From NCBI GenBank assembly GCA_947472705.1, contig CANJDA010000143.1, positions 1 to 5,601 of the forward strand: a DNA stretch of 5,601 bases, written 5' to 3'. The translations under genes were made by a program, and so were the position numbers. The stretch is from Flavobacteriaceae bacterium. Lineage in GTDB: Bacteria > Bacteroidota > Bacteroidia > Flavobacteriales > Flavobacteriaceae. Below are positions 1 to 5,601 of the stretch, piece after piece; the stretch's first letter is position 1, and every line of letters begins with the position of its first letter. Below the pieces are notes generated by a model. That model saw only the letters and a program-made list of their open reading frames with translations, had not been told where the DNA came from and did no database searches.

Positions 1-67
1 TGCCACAATTTCTGGCAAACAACAAGGAAAAGAGACTCAAGAAAGTTATCCAATGAAGCGTAAATAA
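1..67 (+). CDS. C-terminal end of an unidentified protein (partial)
   Basis: Only the last 21 codons and the TAA stop (65-67) of a gene entering from the left are present. Three plus-strand frames are possible. The one ending at 65-67 is preferred because 16 of its 21 sense codons end in A or T, as in the other genes here, and it avoids AGA, AGG, CTC and CTG. The frames ending at 56 and 63 use those codons more. The predicted tail is hydrophilic and basic and ends in ESYPMKRK. No family can be recognised from so short a piece. A hairpin terminator lies 28 bases after the stop, which supports a gene ending here on this strand. The frame choice is an inference. Confidence 0.5.
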   Translation, partial: ATISGKQQGKETQESYPMKRK

Positions 68-94
68 ACAAATTTCACTATTAAATATAGACAG

Positions 95-124
95 AACCTC
101 ACATAATTGTGAGGTTTTTTGTTT
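95..124 (+). terminator. Rho-independent terminator of the upstream gene
   Basis: An 8-bp perfect stem, AACCTCAC (95-102) with GTGAGGTT (109-116), encloses the loop ATAATT. The T-rich stretch 115-124 follows, interrupted by one G at 121. It sits 28 bases past the stop of the partial gene and before the receptor promoter, so it should insulate the receptor gene from read-through. There is no matching A-run on the left side, so it appears to work on the plus strand only. Confidence 0.85.
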
Positions 125-157
125 CATAAAATATAGTAAATCAATCATTTAAAAATA

Positions 158-180
158 TTATTTATATTTATTCTAAATAA
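158..180. promoter_or_regulatory. Upstream palindromic operator candidate (site 1)
   Basis: This is a 23-bp imperfect palindrome with 11-base arms around a central T at 169. The outer arms TTATTTA (158-164) and TAAATAA (174-180) are perfect complements, and 9 of 11 positions pair overall. The right half ATTCTAAATAA recurs exactly in site 2. The site lies upstream of the -7 box of the FecA-like receptor gene. A dyad of this size suits a dimeric repressor, and the target gene makes an iron-responsive regulator (Fur or DtxR/IdeR type) the first candidate. The regulator's identity is inference. Confidence 0.55.
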
Positions 181-205
181 AATTTTATTTTACAATTCCC
201 GTTTA

Positions 206-213
206 TATATTTG
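206..213 (+). promoter_or_regulatory. -7 promoter element of the receptor gene
   Basis: TATATTTG matches the Bacteroidota primary-sigma -7 consensus TAnnTTTG exactly. Transcription would start a few bases downstream, near 217-221, giving a leader of roughly 22-26 bases before the ATG at 243. No good -33 TTTG or TTG is seen 17-23 bases upstream; that stretch is AT-rich with only TTTTA. A weak -33 would suit a promoter controlled by the flanking palindromes. Confidence 0.6.
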
Positions 214-219
214 CGGCAA

Positions 220-242
220 TTATTTTTAATTATTCTAAATAA
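220..242. promoter_or_regulatory. Downstream palindromic operator candidate (site 2)
   Basis: This second 23-bp imperfect palindrome has its central T at 231, and 9 of 11 arm positions pair. Outer arms are TTATTT (220-225) and AAATAA (237-242), with inner AAT/ATT pairs next to the centre. A 14-base exact direct repeat, TTATTCTAAATAAA, links it (230-243) to site 1 (168-181). The site runs from about the predicted transcription start up to the base before the ATG, so a bound protein would block initiation or early elongation. Centre-to-centre distance to site 1 is 62 bp, close to six helical turns. Confidence 0.55.
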
Positions 243-2414
243 ATGAAAACTAAATACATTATTATCGCTTTAGGATTAGTTAGCTTCTCTACTATCCAAG
301 CACAAACAAAAGACAGTATCAATAATCTCAAAGAAGTTAAAGTTAAAGGATTTAAAACCGTCAATGGATTGGGACATTTACCTGATACCAAAAACGGAAT
401 TATTTACGCAGGTAAAAAAAGTGAAGTAATACTAATTGACAGCCTAGATGCCAATAAAGCCATAAACAATACCCGTCAGATTTTAGGAAGAGTGCCAGGT
501 TTAAATATCGTAGAAACTGAAACTAGTGGATTTACTGCCAATGGAATAGCCACTCGTGGATTAAATCCAACACAAAGTATTGAAATGAATACTCGTCAAA
601 ACGGATACAATATAAGCTCTGATAGTTACGGGTACAACGAATCTTATTATTTGCCTCCAATGGAAGCTGTCAGCAGAATTGAATTGGTTCGAGGGGCATC
701 ATCATTGCAATTTGGTTCTCAATTTGGGGGATTGGTAAATTATGTTATTAAAGAGGCTCCAGCCAATAAGCCCTTTGAATTTATAACAGCACAAACGATT
801 GGAAGTTACGGATTGTACAATTCGTTTAATTCAATTGGTGGAAATTATAAAAAATGGAGTTATTATGCCTATTTACAATATCGTGGCATCGATGGTTACA
901 GACCTAATAGTGAGCAAACTCAGGTTTCAGCATTTGGAAAAATACAGTATAATCAATCTGATAAATGGAACTTTGGTATTGAGTATTCATTGCTTCGCAA
1001 TAAAATTAGAATGCCTGGAGGATTAAGCGATGCTCAATTTAATTCAGATCCAAGTCAGTCTACTCGCAGTAGAAATTGGTTAAAAACTCCGTGGAATATT
1101 ATTATGGCATTTGCAAATTATACGCCTTCTAAAAACAGTACATTGAATATTAAATCAAGTTATTTATTTAGTAGACGTGCTCTTGTTTGGCGTAACGAAG
1201 ATGGCGGACCAGAAGCGATTGATGCTATAGACCCAATTACCAATGAATATGTTCCAAGAGAAGTTGGTATCCAAAAAATAAACAATGTGACTACAGAAAT
1301 TCGTTATTCTCAAAACTACACTCTTGGAAAACAACAATCAACTTTTGCAGGTGGAATTCGTCATGCTTATGCTTGGTTTAACCGCCTTGGAGGTGGTCAA
1401 GGAACCACAGGAAGTGATTTTGATTTGTCTATTACAGGCAATTGGGGTTATAATTTAGATTTTACCACTACTAATTTGGCGCCATTTGTAGAAAATATTT
1501 TTAGAGTATCCAAAAACTTTACAGTTACACCAGGATTTCGATTGGAATATTTACGAAACACCTCTCGTGGCTACAAAGAAATAGAGGGTACAACTCAAAT
1601 AGCTAATGAAAACAGCAACCGGACTTTTGCATTAGCAGGAATTGGATTGGAATATAAAACATCAAAAAATACTAGTCTTTATGCTAATTTCAGTCAAGCC
1701 TATAGACCAATAGATTATAGTCAATTAGCTCCTTTTGGGGTTAGCTCAAGAATAGACCCAAACCTAAAAGACAGTGATGGTTATAACAGTGATTTAGGCT
1801 ACCGTTGTACGATTAAAAATTATTTAAATTTTGATTTCAGTGGATTTTATTTAGCCTACAACAATCGAATTGGAGTTAAACTTGAAACCGATCCAATTTC
1901 AGGGGATGAATATTCGATTAGAAAAAACATTGCTAATAGTGTTCATAAAGGAATTGAGAGTTATTTAGAATTTAATTTCTTAAAATATTTCAATTCAAAT
2001 TCTAATTATGGAGTAAGCCTTTTTAATTCATTTTCTTATGTGGATGCCAGATATACCTCAGGAGAATATTCAGGTAAACGTGTGGAAGCTGCCACAAAAA
2101 TTATTAATCGCGTGGGCTTAATTTTTAATACTACCAAATTATCAACTACTTTTCAAGTCAACTATATAGGTGATGCTTTTGGTGATGCTTCTAACGTAAC
2201 CACTAGTAACAATCCGGAAGCAGGATATATTCCAGCCTATACTGTATTAGACTTTAGTGGCAGTTATAAAATCAATGATTTTGCTTTGAAATTTGGTGTT
2301 AATAATCTGGCTGACAAACATTATTTCACAAGAAGAACCGATGAATATCCTGGTCCAGGAATCATTCCGGCAGTTGGAAGAAGTTTATATTTAGGATTTA
2401 CTGCTAAGTTTTAA
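243..2414 (+). CDS. FecA-like TonB-dependent outer-membrane receptor
   Basis: This 723-residue outer-membrane receptor probably imports a ferric chelate (citrate or a siderophore) using TonB-ExbBD energy. Residues 1-20 form a signal peptide (basic MKTK, hydrophobic IIIALGLV, likely cleavage after IQA). A TonB-box-like stretch, LKEVKVKG, ends at residue 36. The plug spans about 65-172 and includes RGLNP (105-109), NTRQNGY (116-122), and the block from RIELVRG (145-151) to FGSQFGG (157-163). The rest is a beta barrel rich in alternating aromatic residues, with NNLADKHYF and YPGPGIIP near the end and a terminal Phe, as outer-membrane insertion usually requires. These blocks resemble FecA-type receptors of Bacteroidota. 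There is no STN signalling domain and no carboxypeptidase-like N-terminal domain, so FecR/sigma signalling as in E. coli FecA is not expected. The ATG at 243 is chosen because the signal peptide follows directly. The ligand is inferred, and no iron-transport partner genes are adjacent. Confidence 0.93.
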   Translation: MKTKYIIIALGLVSFSTIQAQTKDSINNLKEVKVKGFKTVNGLGHLPDTKNGIIYAGKKSEVILIDSLDANKAINNTRQILGRVPGLNIVETETSGFTANGIATRGLNPTQSIEMNTRQNGYNISSDSYGYNESYYLPPMEAVSRIELVRGASSLQFGSQFGGLVNYVIKEAPANKPFEFITAQTIGSYGLYNSFNSIGGNYKKWSYYAYLQYRGIDGYRPNSEQTQVSAFGKIQYNQSDKWNFGIEYSLLRNKIRMPGGLSDAQFNSDPSQSTRSRNWLKTPWNIIMAFANYTPSKNSTLNIKSSYLFSRRALVWRNEDGGPEAIDAIDPITNEYVPREVGIQKINNVTTEIRYSQNYTLGKQQSTFAGGIRHAYAWFNRLGGGQGTTGSDFDLSITGNWGYNLDFTTTNLAPFVENIFRVSKNFTVTPGFRLEYLRNTSRGYKEIEGTTQIANENSNRTFALAGIGLEYKTSKNTSLYANFSQAYRPIDYSQLAPFGVSSRIDPNLKDSDGYNSDLGYRCTIKNYLNFDFSGFYLAYNNRIGVKLETDPISGDEYSIRKNIANSVHKGIESYLEFNFLKYFNSNSNYGVSLFNSFSYVDARYTSGEYSGKRVEAATKIINRVGLIFNTTKLSTTFQVNYIGDAFGDASNVTTSNNPEAGYIPAYTVLDFSGSYKINDFALKFGVNNLADKHYFTRRTDEYPGPGIIPAVGRSLYLGFTAKF

Positions 2415-2434
2415 AATAAATTAGTCCTTAAAAC

Positions 2435-2464
2435 AAAACCCGCTTATCTCTAAGCGGGTTTTTT
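2435..2464. terminator. Bidirectional terminator between convergent genes
   Basis: A 12-bp perfect stem, AAAACCCGCTTA (2435-2446) with TAAGCGGGTTTT (2451-2462), has the four-base loop TCTC. Six Ts (2459-2464) follow on the plus strand. The minus strand reads TTTT then GTTTT after the stem because of the A-runs at 2431-2438. It lies 20 bases after the receptor stop and 19 bases beyond the pepD stop, so it can end both convergent transcripts. Confidence 0.92.
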
Positions 2465-2483
2465 ATTTTCTAAATTCAATTCT

Positions 2484-3947
2484 CTACTTTCTCTCTGGAA
2501 TATTAGCTAATATCTCCAAATAAAACTTCCAGAATTTTTGAGATGATTTAATAGAAGCTCTTTCATCAGGACTGTGTGCTCCGTGAATCGTAGGTCCAAA
2601 TGAAATCATATCCATTCCTGGATAATTAGTTCCTAAAATCCCACATTCTAATCCGGCGTGACAAGCGACTACACTAGGTTTTGTGTTATTTTGTTTTTCA
2701 TAAATGTTAACTAAAACATCCAGTATTTCTGAATTAATATTAGGTGTCCAGCCAGGATAACTACCTCCAAATTCTACTTCACAACCAAACAATTCATAGG
2801 CCGAACGCAAGCCATTTGCTAAGTCCATTTTAGAACTTTCTACTGAAGATCGTGTTAAGTTTTGAATCGATATTTCACCATCCTTTACAATTACACGAGC
2901 TATATTATTAGAAGTTTCTACTAAGTCTGCCATATCAGCACTCATTCGGTAAACGCCATTATGAGATGCATAGATAGAACGCAACAAGCCTTCTTGTACA
3001 CCTAAATCCATTACCTTATTAGGCAAATCGCTTTTCATAAATTCAATGGTTAGATTGGGTTCCATAGTTTTGAATTCAAATTTGATATCGTTTATAATTT
3101 CCTGCATATCAAAAACAAATGCCTCATCGTACATACCTGCAACAATTACTTTAGCTACACTTTCACGTGGGATAGCATTACGCAAACTCCCACCGCTTAT
3201 TTCTGAAATCTGCAAACCAAAATTCTCAAAACCATCAAATAACAAACGATTCATAATTTTGTTGGCATTGCCTAAACCTTTATGAATATCCATACCCGAG
3301 TGTCCTCCATTCAAACCTTTTACGGTAATAGTGTACCCCACTGAACCTTCTGGAGTTGCTTCTTCAGTATACTTTCTTGTGGCTGTAACATCAATTCCAC
3401 CGGCACAACCAATATCAATCTCATCATCTTCTTCGGTATCCAAATTCAATAATATTTCTCCTTTTAGTATGCCCCCTTTTAAGTTCAAAGCACCTGTCAT
3501 TCCTGTTTCTTCATCAATAGTAAACAAAGCATCTATAGCTGGATGTGGTATATCTTTACTTTCCAAAACGGCCATGATGGCGGCTACTCCTAATCCGTTA
3601 TCCGCACCTAAAGTCGTTCCTTTGGCTCGAACCCAATCGCCATCAACATACATATCGATACCTTGTGTAAGAAAATCAAAATTGGTATCGTTGTTCTTTT
3701 GGTGCACCATATCTAAATGCCCTTGTAACACAACCGTTTTACGATTTTCCATTCCTGGCGTCGCTGGTTTACGGATGATTACATTGCGAATATCATCTTC
3801 AAAAGTTTCAAGTCCTAAACTGTTTCCGAAGTTTTTCATAAATTCAATGACTCTTTCCTCTTTTTTTGACGGACGAGGTACCGCATTTAAATCGGCGAAC
3901 TTGTTCCAAAGCACTTTGGGCTCTAGGTTTCTAATTTCTTGGCTCAT
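2484..3947 (-). CDS. pepD: Aminoacyl-histidine dipeptidase PepD (peptidase M20C)
   Basis: This 487-residue cytosolic zinc dipeptidase splits Xaa-His dipeptides such as carnosine and other short dipeptides. Its length matches the family (about 485-490 residues). The catalytic domain is split, roughly residues 1-185 and 390-487, around a lid/dimerisation domain. Predicted metal ligands are H77 (QGHLDM), D116 (LGADNG), E147 (DEETGM), D170 (LNLDTEE) and H458 (HGAHSPDE). Catalytic residues are D79 and E146. As I recall the numbering, all seven sit at a constant offset of three from the Vibrio alginolyticus PepD residues, so the active site looks intact. There is no signal peptide. The ATG at 3947 opens the conserved N-terminus, and no Shine-Dalgarno precedes it. 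It is transcribed alone, divergently from the DUF3810 gene and convergently with the receptor gene. Confidence 0.96.
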   Translation of the reverse strand: MSQEIRNLEPKVLWNKFADLNAVPRPSKKEERVIEFMKNFGNSLGLETFEDDIRNVIIRKPATPGMENRKTVVLQGHLDMVHQKNNDTNFDFLTQGIDMYVDGDWVRAKGTTLGADNGLGVAAIMAVLESKDIPHPAIDALFTIDEETGMTGALNLKGGILKGEILLNLDTEEDDEIDIGCAGGIDVTATRKYTEEATPEGSVGYTITVKGLNGGHSGMDIHKGLGNANKIMNRLLFDGFENFGLQISEISGGSLRNAIPRESVAKVIVAGMYDEAFVFDMQEIINDIKFEFKTMEPNLTIEFMKSDLPNKVMDLGVQEGLLRSIYASHNGVYRMSADMADLVETSNNIARVIVKDGEISIQNLTRSSVESSKMDLANGLRSAYELFGCEVEFGGSYPGWTPNINSEILDVLVNIYEKQNNTKPSVVACHAGLECGILGTNYPGMDMISFGPTIHGAHSPDERASIKSSQKFWKFYLEILANIPERK

Positions 3948-3975
3948 TATATTGTTGTTTTTTTATGTCGAGGCA

Positions 3976-3983
3976 CAAAGTTA
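3976..3983 (-). promoter_or_regulatory. -7 promoter element of pepD
   Basis: On the minus strand this reads TAACTTTG, an exact fit to the Bacteroidota -7 consensus TAnnTTTG, 28 bases before the pepD ATG. A near-copy, AAACTTTG, lies just upstream on the same strand. No clear -33 TTTG is present at the usual distance. The predicted leader is about 20 bases and AT-rich. Confidence 0.55.
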
Positions 3984-3997
3984 CAAAGTTTAGGTTC

Positions 3998-4025
3998 TTG
4001 GCGAATTGATTTGTGATTATATTTA
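3998..4025 (+). promoter_or_regulatory. Weak promoter candidate of the DUF3810 gene
   Basis: TTG (3998-4000) and TATATTTA (4018-4025) are 17 bases apart. They approximate the Bacteroidota -33/-7 pair, but the last base of the -7 box is A instead of G. Transcription would start near 4030-4033, leaving only a few bases before the TTG start at 4037. The assignment is tentative; the element is the best match in the short divergent region. Confidence 0.35.
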
Positions 4026-4036
4026 CATTTTAAAAA

Positions 4037-5098
4037 TTGGCTTTGAAACGCAACTACCTACTCCCTTTATTTCTGATATTTCAGATTCTCTTTTTGAGAA
4101 TTTTAGCTCTTTTTCCAGAAACGGTTGAACATTATTACAGCAACGGATTGTATGGGTATGTTTCGCATTTTTCTAGAAGAATTTTGGGCTGCCTTCCTTT
4201 CTCTGTTGGCGATATCATTTACGGAATCCTAATAGTGTATTGCATTTATTGGTTTTATAAAAAACGAAAACAGCATTGGAAGTATAAATTTTGGTCGGCC
4301 ATGAGTTTTCTATCGGTGTTTTATTTTCTGTTTCACTTGCTTTGGGCTTACAATTATTATCGCGTGCCTTTATTCGAAAAAATGAATATAGAGCGTGATT
4401 ATACTAATGAAGATTTGTATGCTTTTACAAAAAAAATAATAATCAAAACCAATGAAATACAGTATCAAATAACACACGATAAAAACCAAAAAGTAAGCAA
4501 TCCCTATTCGCTAGACAGTATATTCACTATGACTCAAAACGGTTATGATAATTTAGCCAATCAATATCCCTTTTTTAAGTACGAAATCCCGAGTCGAAAG
4601 AAATCAATTTTCAGTTTACCATTAACTTATATGGGATTTGGTGGTTATTTAAATCCGTTTACCAATGAATCCCAGGTAAATTATAAGTTGCCAAAATATG
4701 GTTTTCCTAATGTGGTATGTCACGAAATGGCACACCAAATTGGCTATGCCAGTGAAAGCGAATGTAATTTTATTGGCTTTTTAGCCTGTATTAAAAACAA
4801 GGATTTGTATTTTCAATATGCAGCTTATGCTACAGCCTTGCGCTATTGCTTGGAAAATTTGATTATGAAAGATGAAACCAAGTTCAAGCAATTAAAGCCT
4901 TTACTCAACAAAGGGATTCTTAAAAACTTTAAAGAAAGTGAATTTTTTTGGGAACAATATGACACTTTTATTGACAAAGGCTTTTATCTATTTTATGATC
5001 AGTTTTTGAAATCAAATCAACAAAAAGACGGTATAGAAAGCTATAGTAAATTTGTGAATTTATTGATAAACTACTATAAAGAAAAGGATTTGAAATAA
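4037..5098 (+). CDS. DUF3810 family membrane protein with HExxH motif
   Basis: This 353-residue protein belongs, by recognition, to the DUF3810 family, which is widespread in Bacteroidota and has no established function that I know of. It begins with three hydrophobic, probably membrane-spanning segments at about residues 8-26, 57-74 and 86-107. A larger soluble part follows. That part contains HEMAHQIGY, with H229, E230 and H233 forming an HExxH zinc-metallopeptidase signature, and acidic candidates for a third ligand at E240 and E242 in SESECNF. Membrane-anchored zinc hydrolase activity is therefore plausible but inferred. An in-frame stop at 4031-4033 forbids any upstream start, and there is no ATG until around residue 89, inside the third hydrophobic segment. 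Translation must begin at TTG 4037 or TTG 4043; the latter would give MKRNYLLP, a more usual N-terminus. The stop codon directly abuts the stop of the convergent HU-family gene. Confidence 0.88.
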   Translation: MALKRNYLLPLFLIFQILFLRILALFPETVEHYYSNGLYGYVSHFSRRILGCLPFSVGDIIYGILIVYCIYWFYKKRKQHWKYKFWSAMSFLSVFYFLFHLLWAYNYYRVPLFEKMNIERDYTNEDLYAFTKKIIIKTNEIQYQITHDKNQKVSNPYSLDSIFTMTQNGYDNLANQYPFFKYEIPSRKKSIFSLPLTYMGFGGYLNPFTNESQVNYKLPKYGFPNVVCHEMAHQIGYASESECNFIGFLACIKNKDLYFQYAAYATALRYCLENLIMKDETKFKQLKPLLNKGILKNFKESEFFWEQYDTFIDKGFYLFYDQFLKSNQQKDGIESYSKFVNLLINYYKEKDLK

Positions 5099-5483
5099 TT
5101 ACTTCTTTCTAATAAAATGCAAGTCTTTAAGCATAGCTTTAAACTTCTTGCCTGGTCTAAAAATGATAGAAGCACTTCGAACGTTTTTTGGCGATACTGC
5201 CTCGGGAGTTTCACTAGCCGTTCCTTTTACACTTATTTGAAAAGCACCTAATTGTCCTAGCCTCACAATTTTGCCCTCATCTAATTCTTTAGAAACGGTT
5301 GCTACTAAGCTAATAATTACCGCGTAACAATCAGCTTGGGTTAATGAAGAGCCATAGGCGATTTTTTCCGAAAGTTTTTCTAAATCCACTTCCCCAGGTT
5401 TTAGTAACTTTAGGATAATACAGCATTGGAGCGTTGGGATTTGTGGGATTGGTTTTTCCAATTGAAGTAATAGTAATGGCCAT
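5099..5483 (-). pseudogene. HU-family (HU-HIG type) DNA-binding protein gene, frameshifted
   Basis: The product would be a small nucleoid-type DNA-binding protein. Most of it lies in the frame ending at TAA 5099-5101, with GEVDLEKLSEKIAYG, LDEGKIVRLGQLGAFQISV and the C-terminal FRPGKKFKAMLKDL, all typical of the Bacteroidota HU-HIG/IHF-like family. That frame has no ATG: it can open only at TTG 5461, and its first ~22 residues look unlike the family. The adjacent frame starts with ATG at 5483 and encodes the expected N-terminus: MAITITSIGKTNPTNPNAP, then YYPKVTK. It then runs out of frame and stops after 50 codons. Removing one base in 5392-5402 (minus-strand AAAACCTGGGG) joins the halves into a 127-residue protein, a normal family length; the span of 385 bases is 128 codons plus one. 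Without that change, only a 120-residue version from 5461 (5099-5461) could be made. Mutation, homopolymer sequencing error and recoding all remain possible. The family call is firm; whether the gene is functional is unknown. Confidence 0.82.
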
Positions 5484-5531
5484 GATAGTATGAATTAAAG
5501 AGGTTATTTTTTACTAATCAAGTAAAAGATA

Positions 5532-5601
5532 ACAAATCGTCCTGAGTAATTAACAAAATTACCACGGTAAATTGACAAAGTTACCGCAGTAACTAAACTA
5601 A
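5532..5601. repeat. Tandem 21-22 bp repeats with internal dyads
   Basis: Three units start with ACAAA at 5532, 5553 and 5575, and a possible fourth (ACTAA) begins at 5597 and is cut by the window edge. The units at 5553 and 5575 agree at 16 of 22 positions; the one at 5532 is more degenerate. Each keeps an ACAAA...CC...GTAA skeleton. Two contain dyads: TTACCACGGTAA (5559-5570) and GTTACCGCAGTAAC (5580-5593). The spacing is about two helical turns, which suits cooperative binding of a regulator. The array lies 49-118 bases upstream of the ATG of the HU-family gene. Confidence 0.5.
5554..5583 (-). promoter_or_regulatory. Candidate -7 elements for the HU-family gene
   Basis: Two minus-strand matches to TAnnTTTG fall inside the repeats: TAATTTTG (5561-5554) and TAACTTTG (5583-5576), 22 bases apart. 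They lie about 70 and 92 bases before the ATG at 5483. They coincide with the same part of each repeat unit, so either could be a real -7 box or just part of the repeat. Because they overlap the dyads, a protein bound there would block RNA polymerase. Confidence 0.4.

Noticed and set aside
125..242. Small RNA or riboswitch in the receptor leader
   Set aside because: The predicted leader is only about 22-26 bases and AT-rich. No conserved RNA fold is visible, and the dyads fit DNA operators better.
799..1026. Open frame of 75 codons on the plus strand
   Set aside because: It lies wholly inside the receptor gene in another frame, has no promoter of its own and shows no recognisable protein features.
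3046..3285. Open frame of 79 codons on the plus strand
   Set aside because: It is antisense to conserved PepD coding sequence and its product is low-complexity and unlike any family.
3331..3993. Long open frame of 220 codons opposite pepD
   Set aside because: Its composition (rich in Ser, Ile and Pro) is what the reverse complement of pepD codons yields. PepD on the other strand has all catalytic residues, so this is a shadow frame.
5390..5402. Programmed +1 ribosomal frameshift in the HU-family gene
   Set aside because: There is no stop codon or rare codon at the junction to promote slippage and no prfB-like signal. An indel in or near the A4/G4 runs is simpler. It is kept only as an alternative.
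5334..5483. Separate 50-codon minus-strand gene starting at ATG 5483
   Set aside because: Only its first ~29 residues look like real protein, and they match the HU-family N-terminus. The remainder is the HU domain read out of frame, so it is treated as the 5' part of the frameshifted gene.
5532..5601. CRISPR array
   Set aside because: The units are contiguous and degenerate at 21-22 bp with no unique spacers, so this is a tandem operator-like repeat, not a CRISPR.

Overview
The window looks like chromosomal DNA from a member of the Bacteroidota, most likely Flavobacterium or a close relative. It is AT-rich, its -7 promoter elements fit TAnnTTTG, and its genes lack Shine-Dalgarno sequences. 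The gene types are also typical of that group: a FecA-like TonB-dependent receptor, a DUF3810 membrane protein and a HU-HIG-type DNA-binding protein. No RNA genes, insertion sequences, CRISPR arrays or phage genes are visible. All gene and site assignments come from reading the sequence and from remembered family features; no database search was possible.

Layout. Bases 1-67 are the tail of an unidentified plus-strand gene, closed by a hairpin terminator (95-124). A 118-base AT-rich regulatory region follows. It carries a -7 box (206-213) flanked by two near-identical 23-bp palindromes (158-180 and 220-242), which look like operators. It drives a 723-residue FecA-like outer-membrane receptor (243-2414). 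A strong bidirectional terminator (2435-2464) separates this gene from the convergent aminoacyl-histidine dipeptidase gene pepD (2484-3947, minus). An 89-base divergent region holds promoters for pepD and for a DUF3810 membrane protein with an HExxH motif (4037-5098, plus), which must start at a TTG codon. That gene's stop codon abuts, with no gap, the stop codon of a convergent HU-family gene (5099-5483, minus). The window ends in tandem 21-22 bp repeats upstream of the HU-family gene.

The clearest anomaly is the HU-family gene. The minus-strand reading frame that runs to the stop can only start at a TTG (5461) and then has an atypical N-terminus. A different frame, opening with ATG at 5483, encodes the expected N-terminus of the family. 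Removing one base around 5392-5402 joins the two into a normal 127-residue protein. This is a frameshift mutation, a sequencing or assembly error, or, less likely, programmed frameshifting.

The genes do not form one pathway. The receptor is probably for iron uptake (ferric citrate or a siderophore), pepD is cytosolic peptide housekeeping, DUF3810 is a poorly characterised membrane protein, and the HU-family protein is probably nucleoid-associated. No new multi-gene system was found. The points most worth following are the HU-family frameshift, the paired operators at the receptor promoter, and the repeat array at the right edge.
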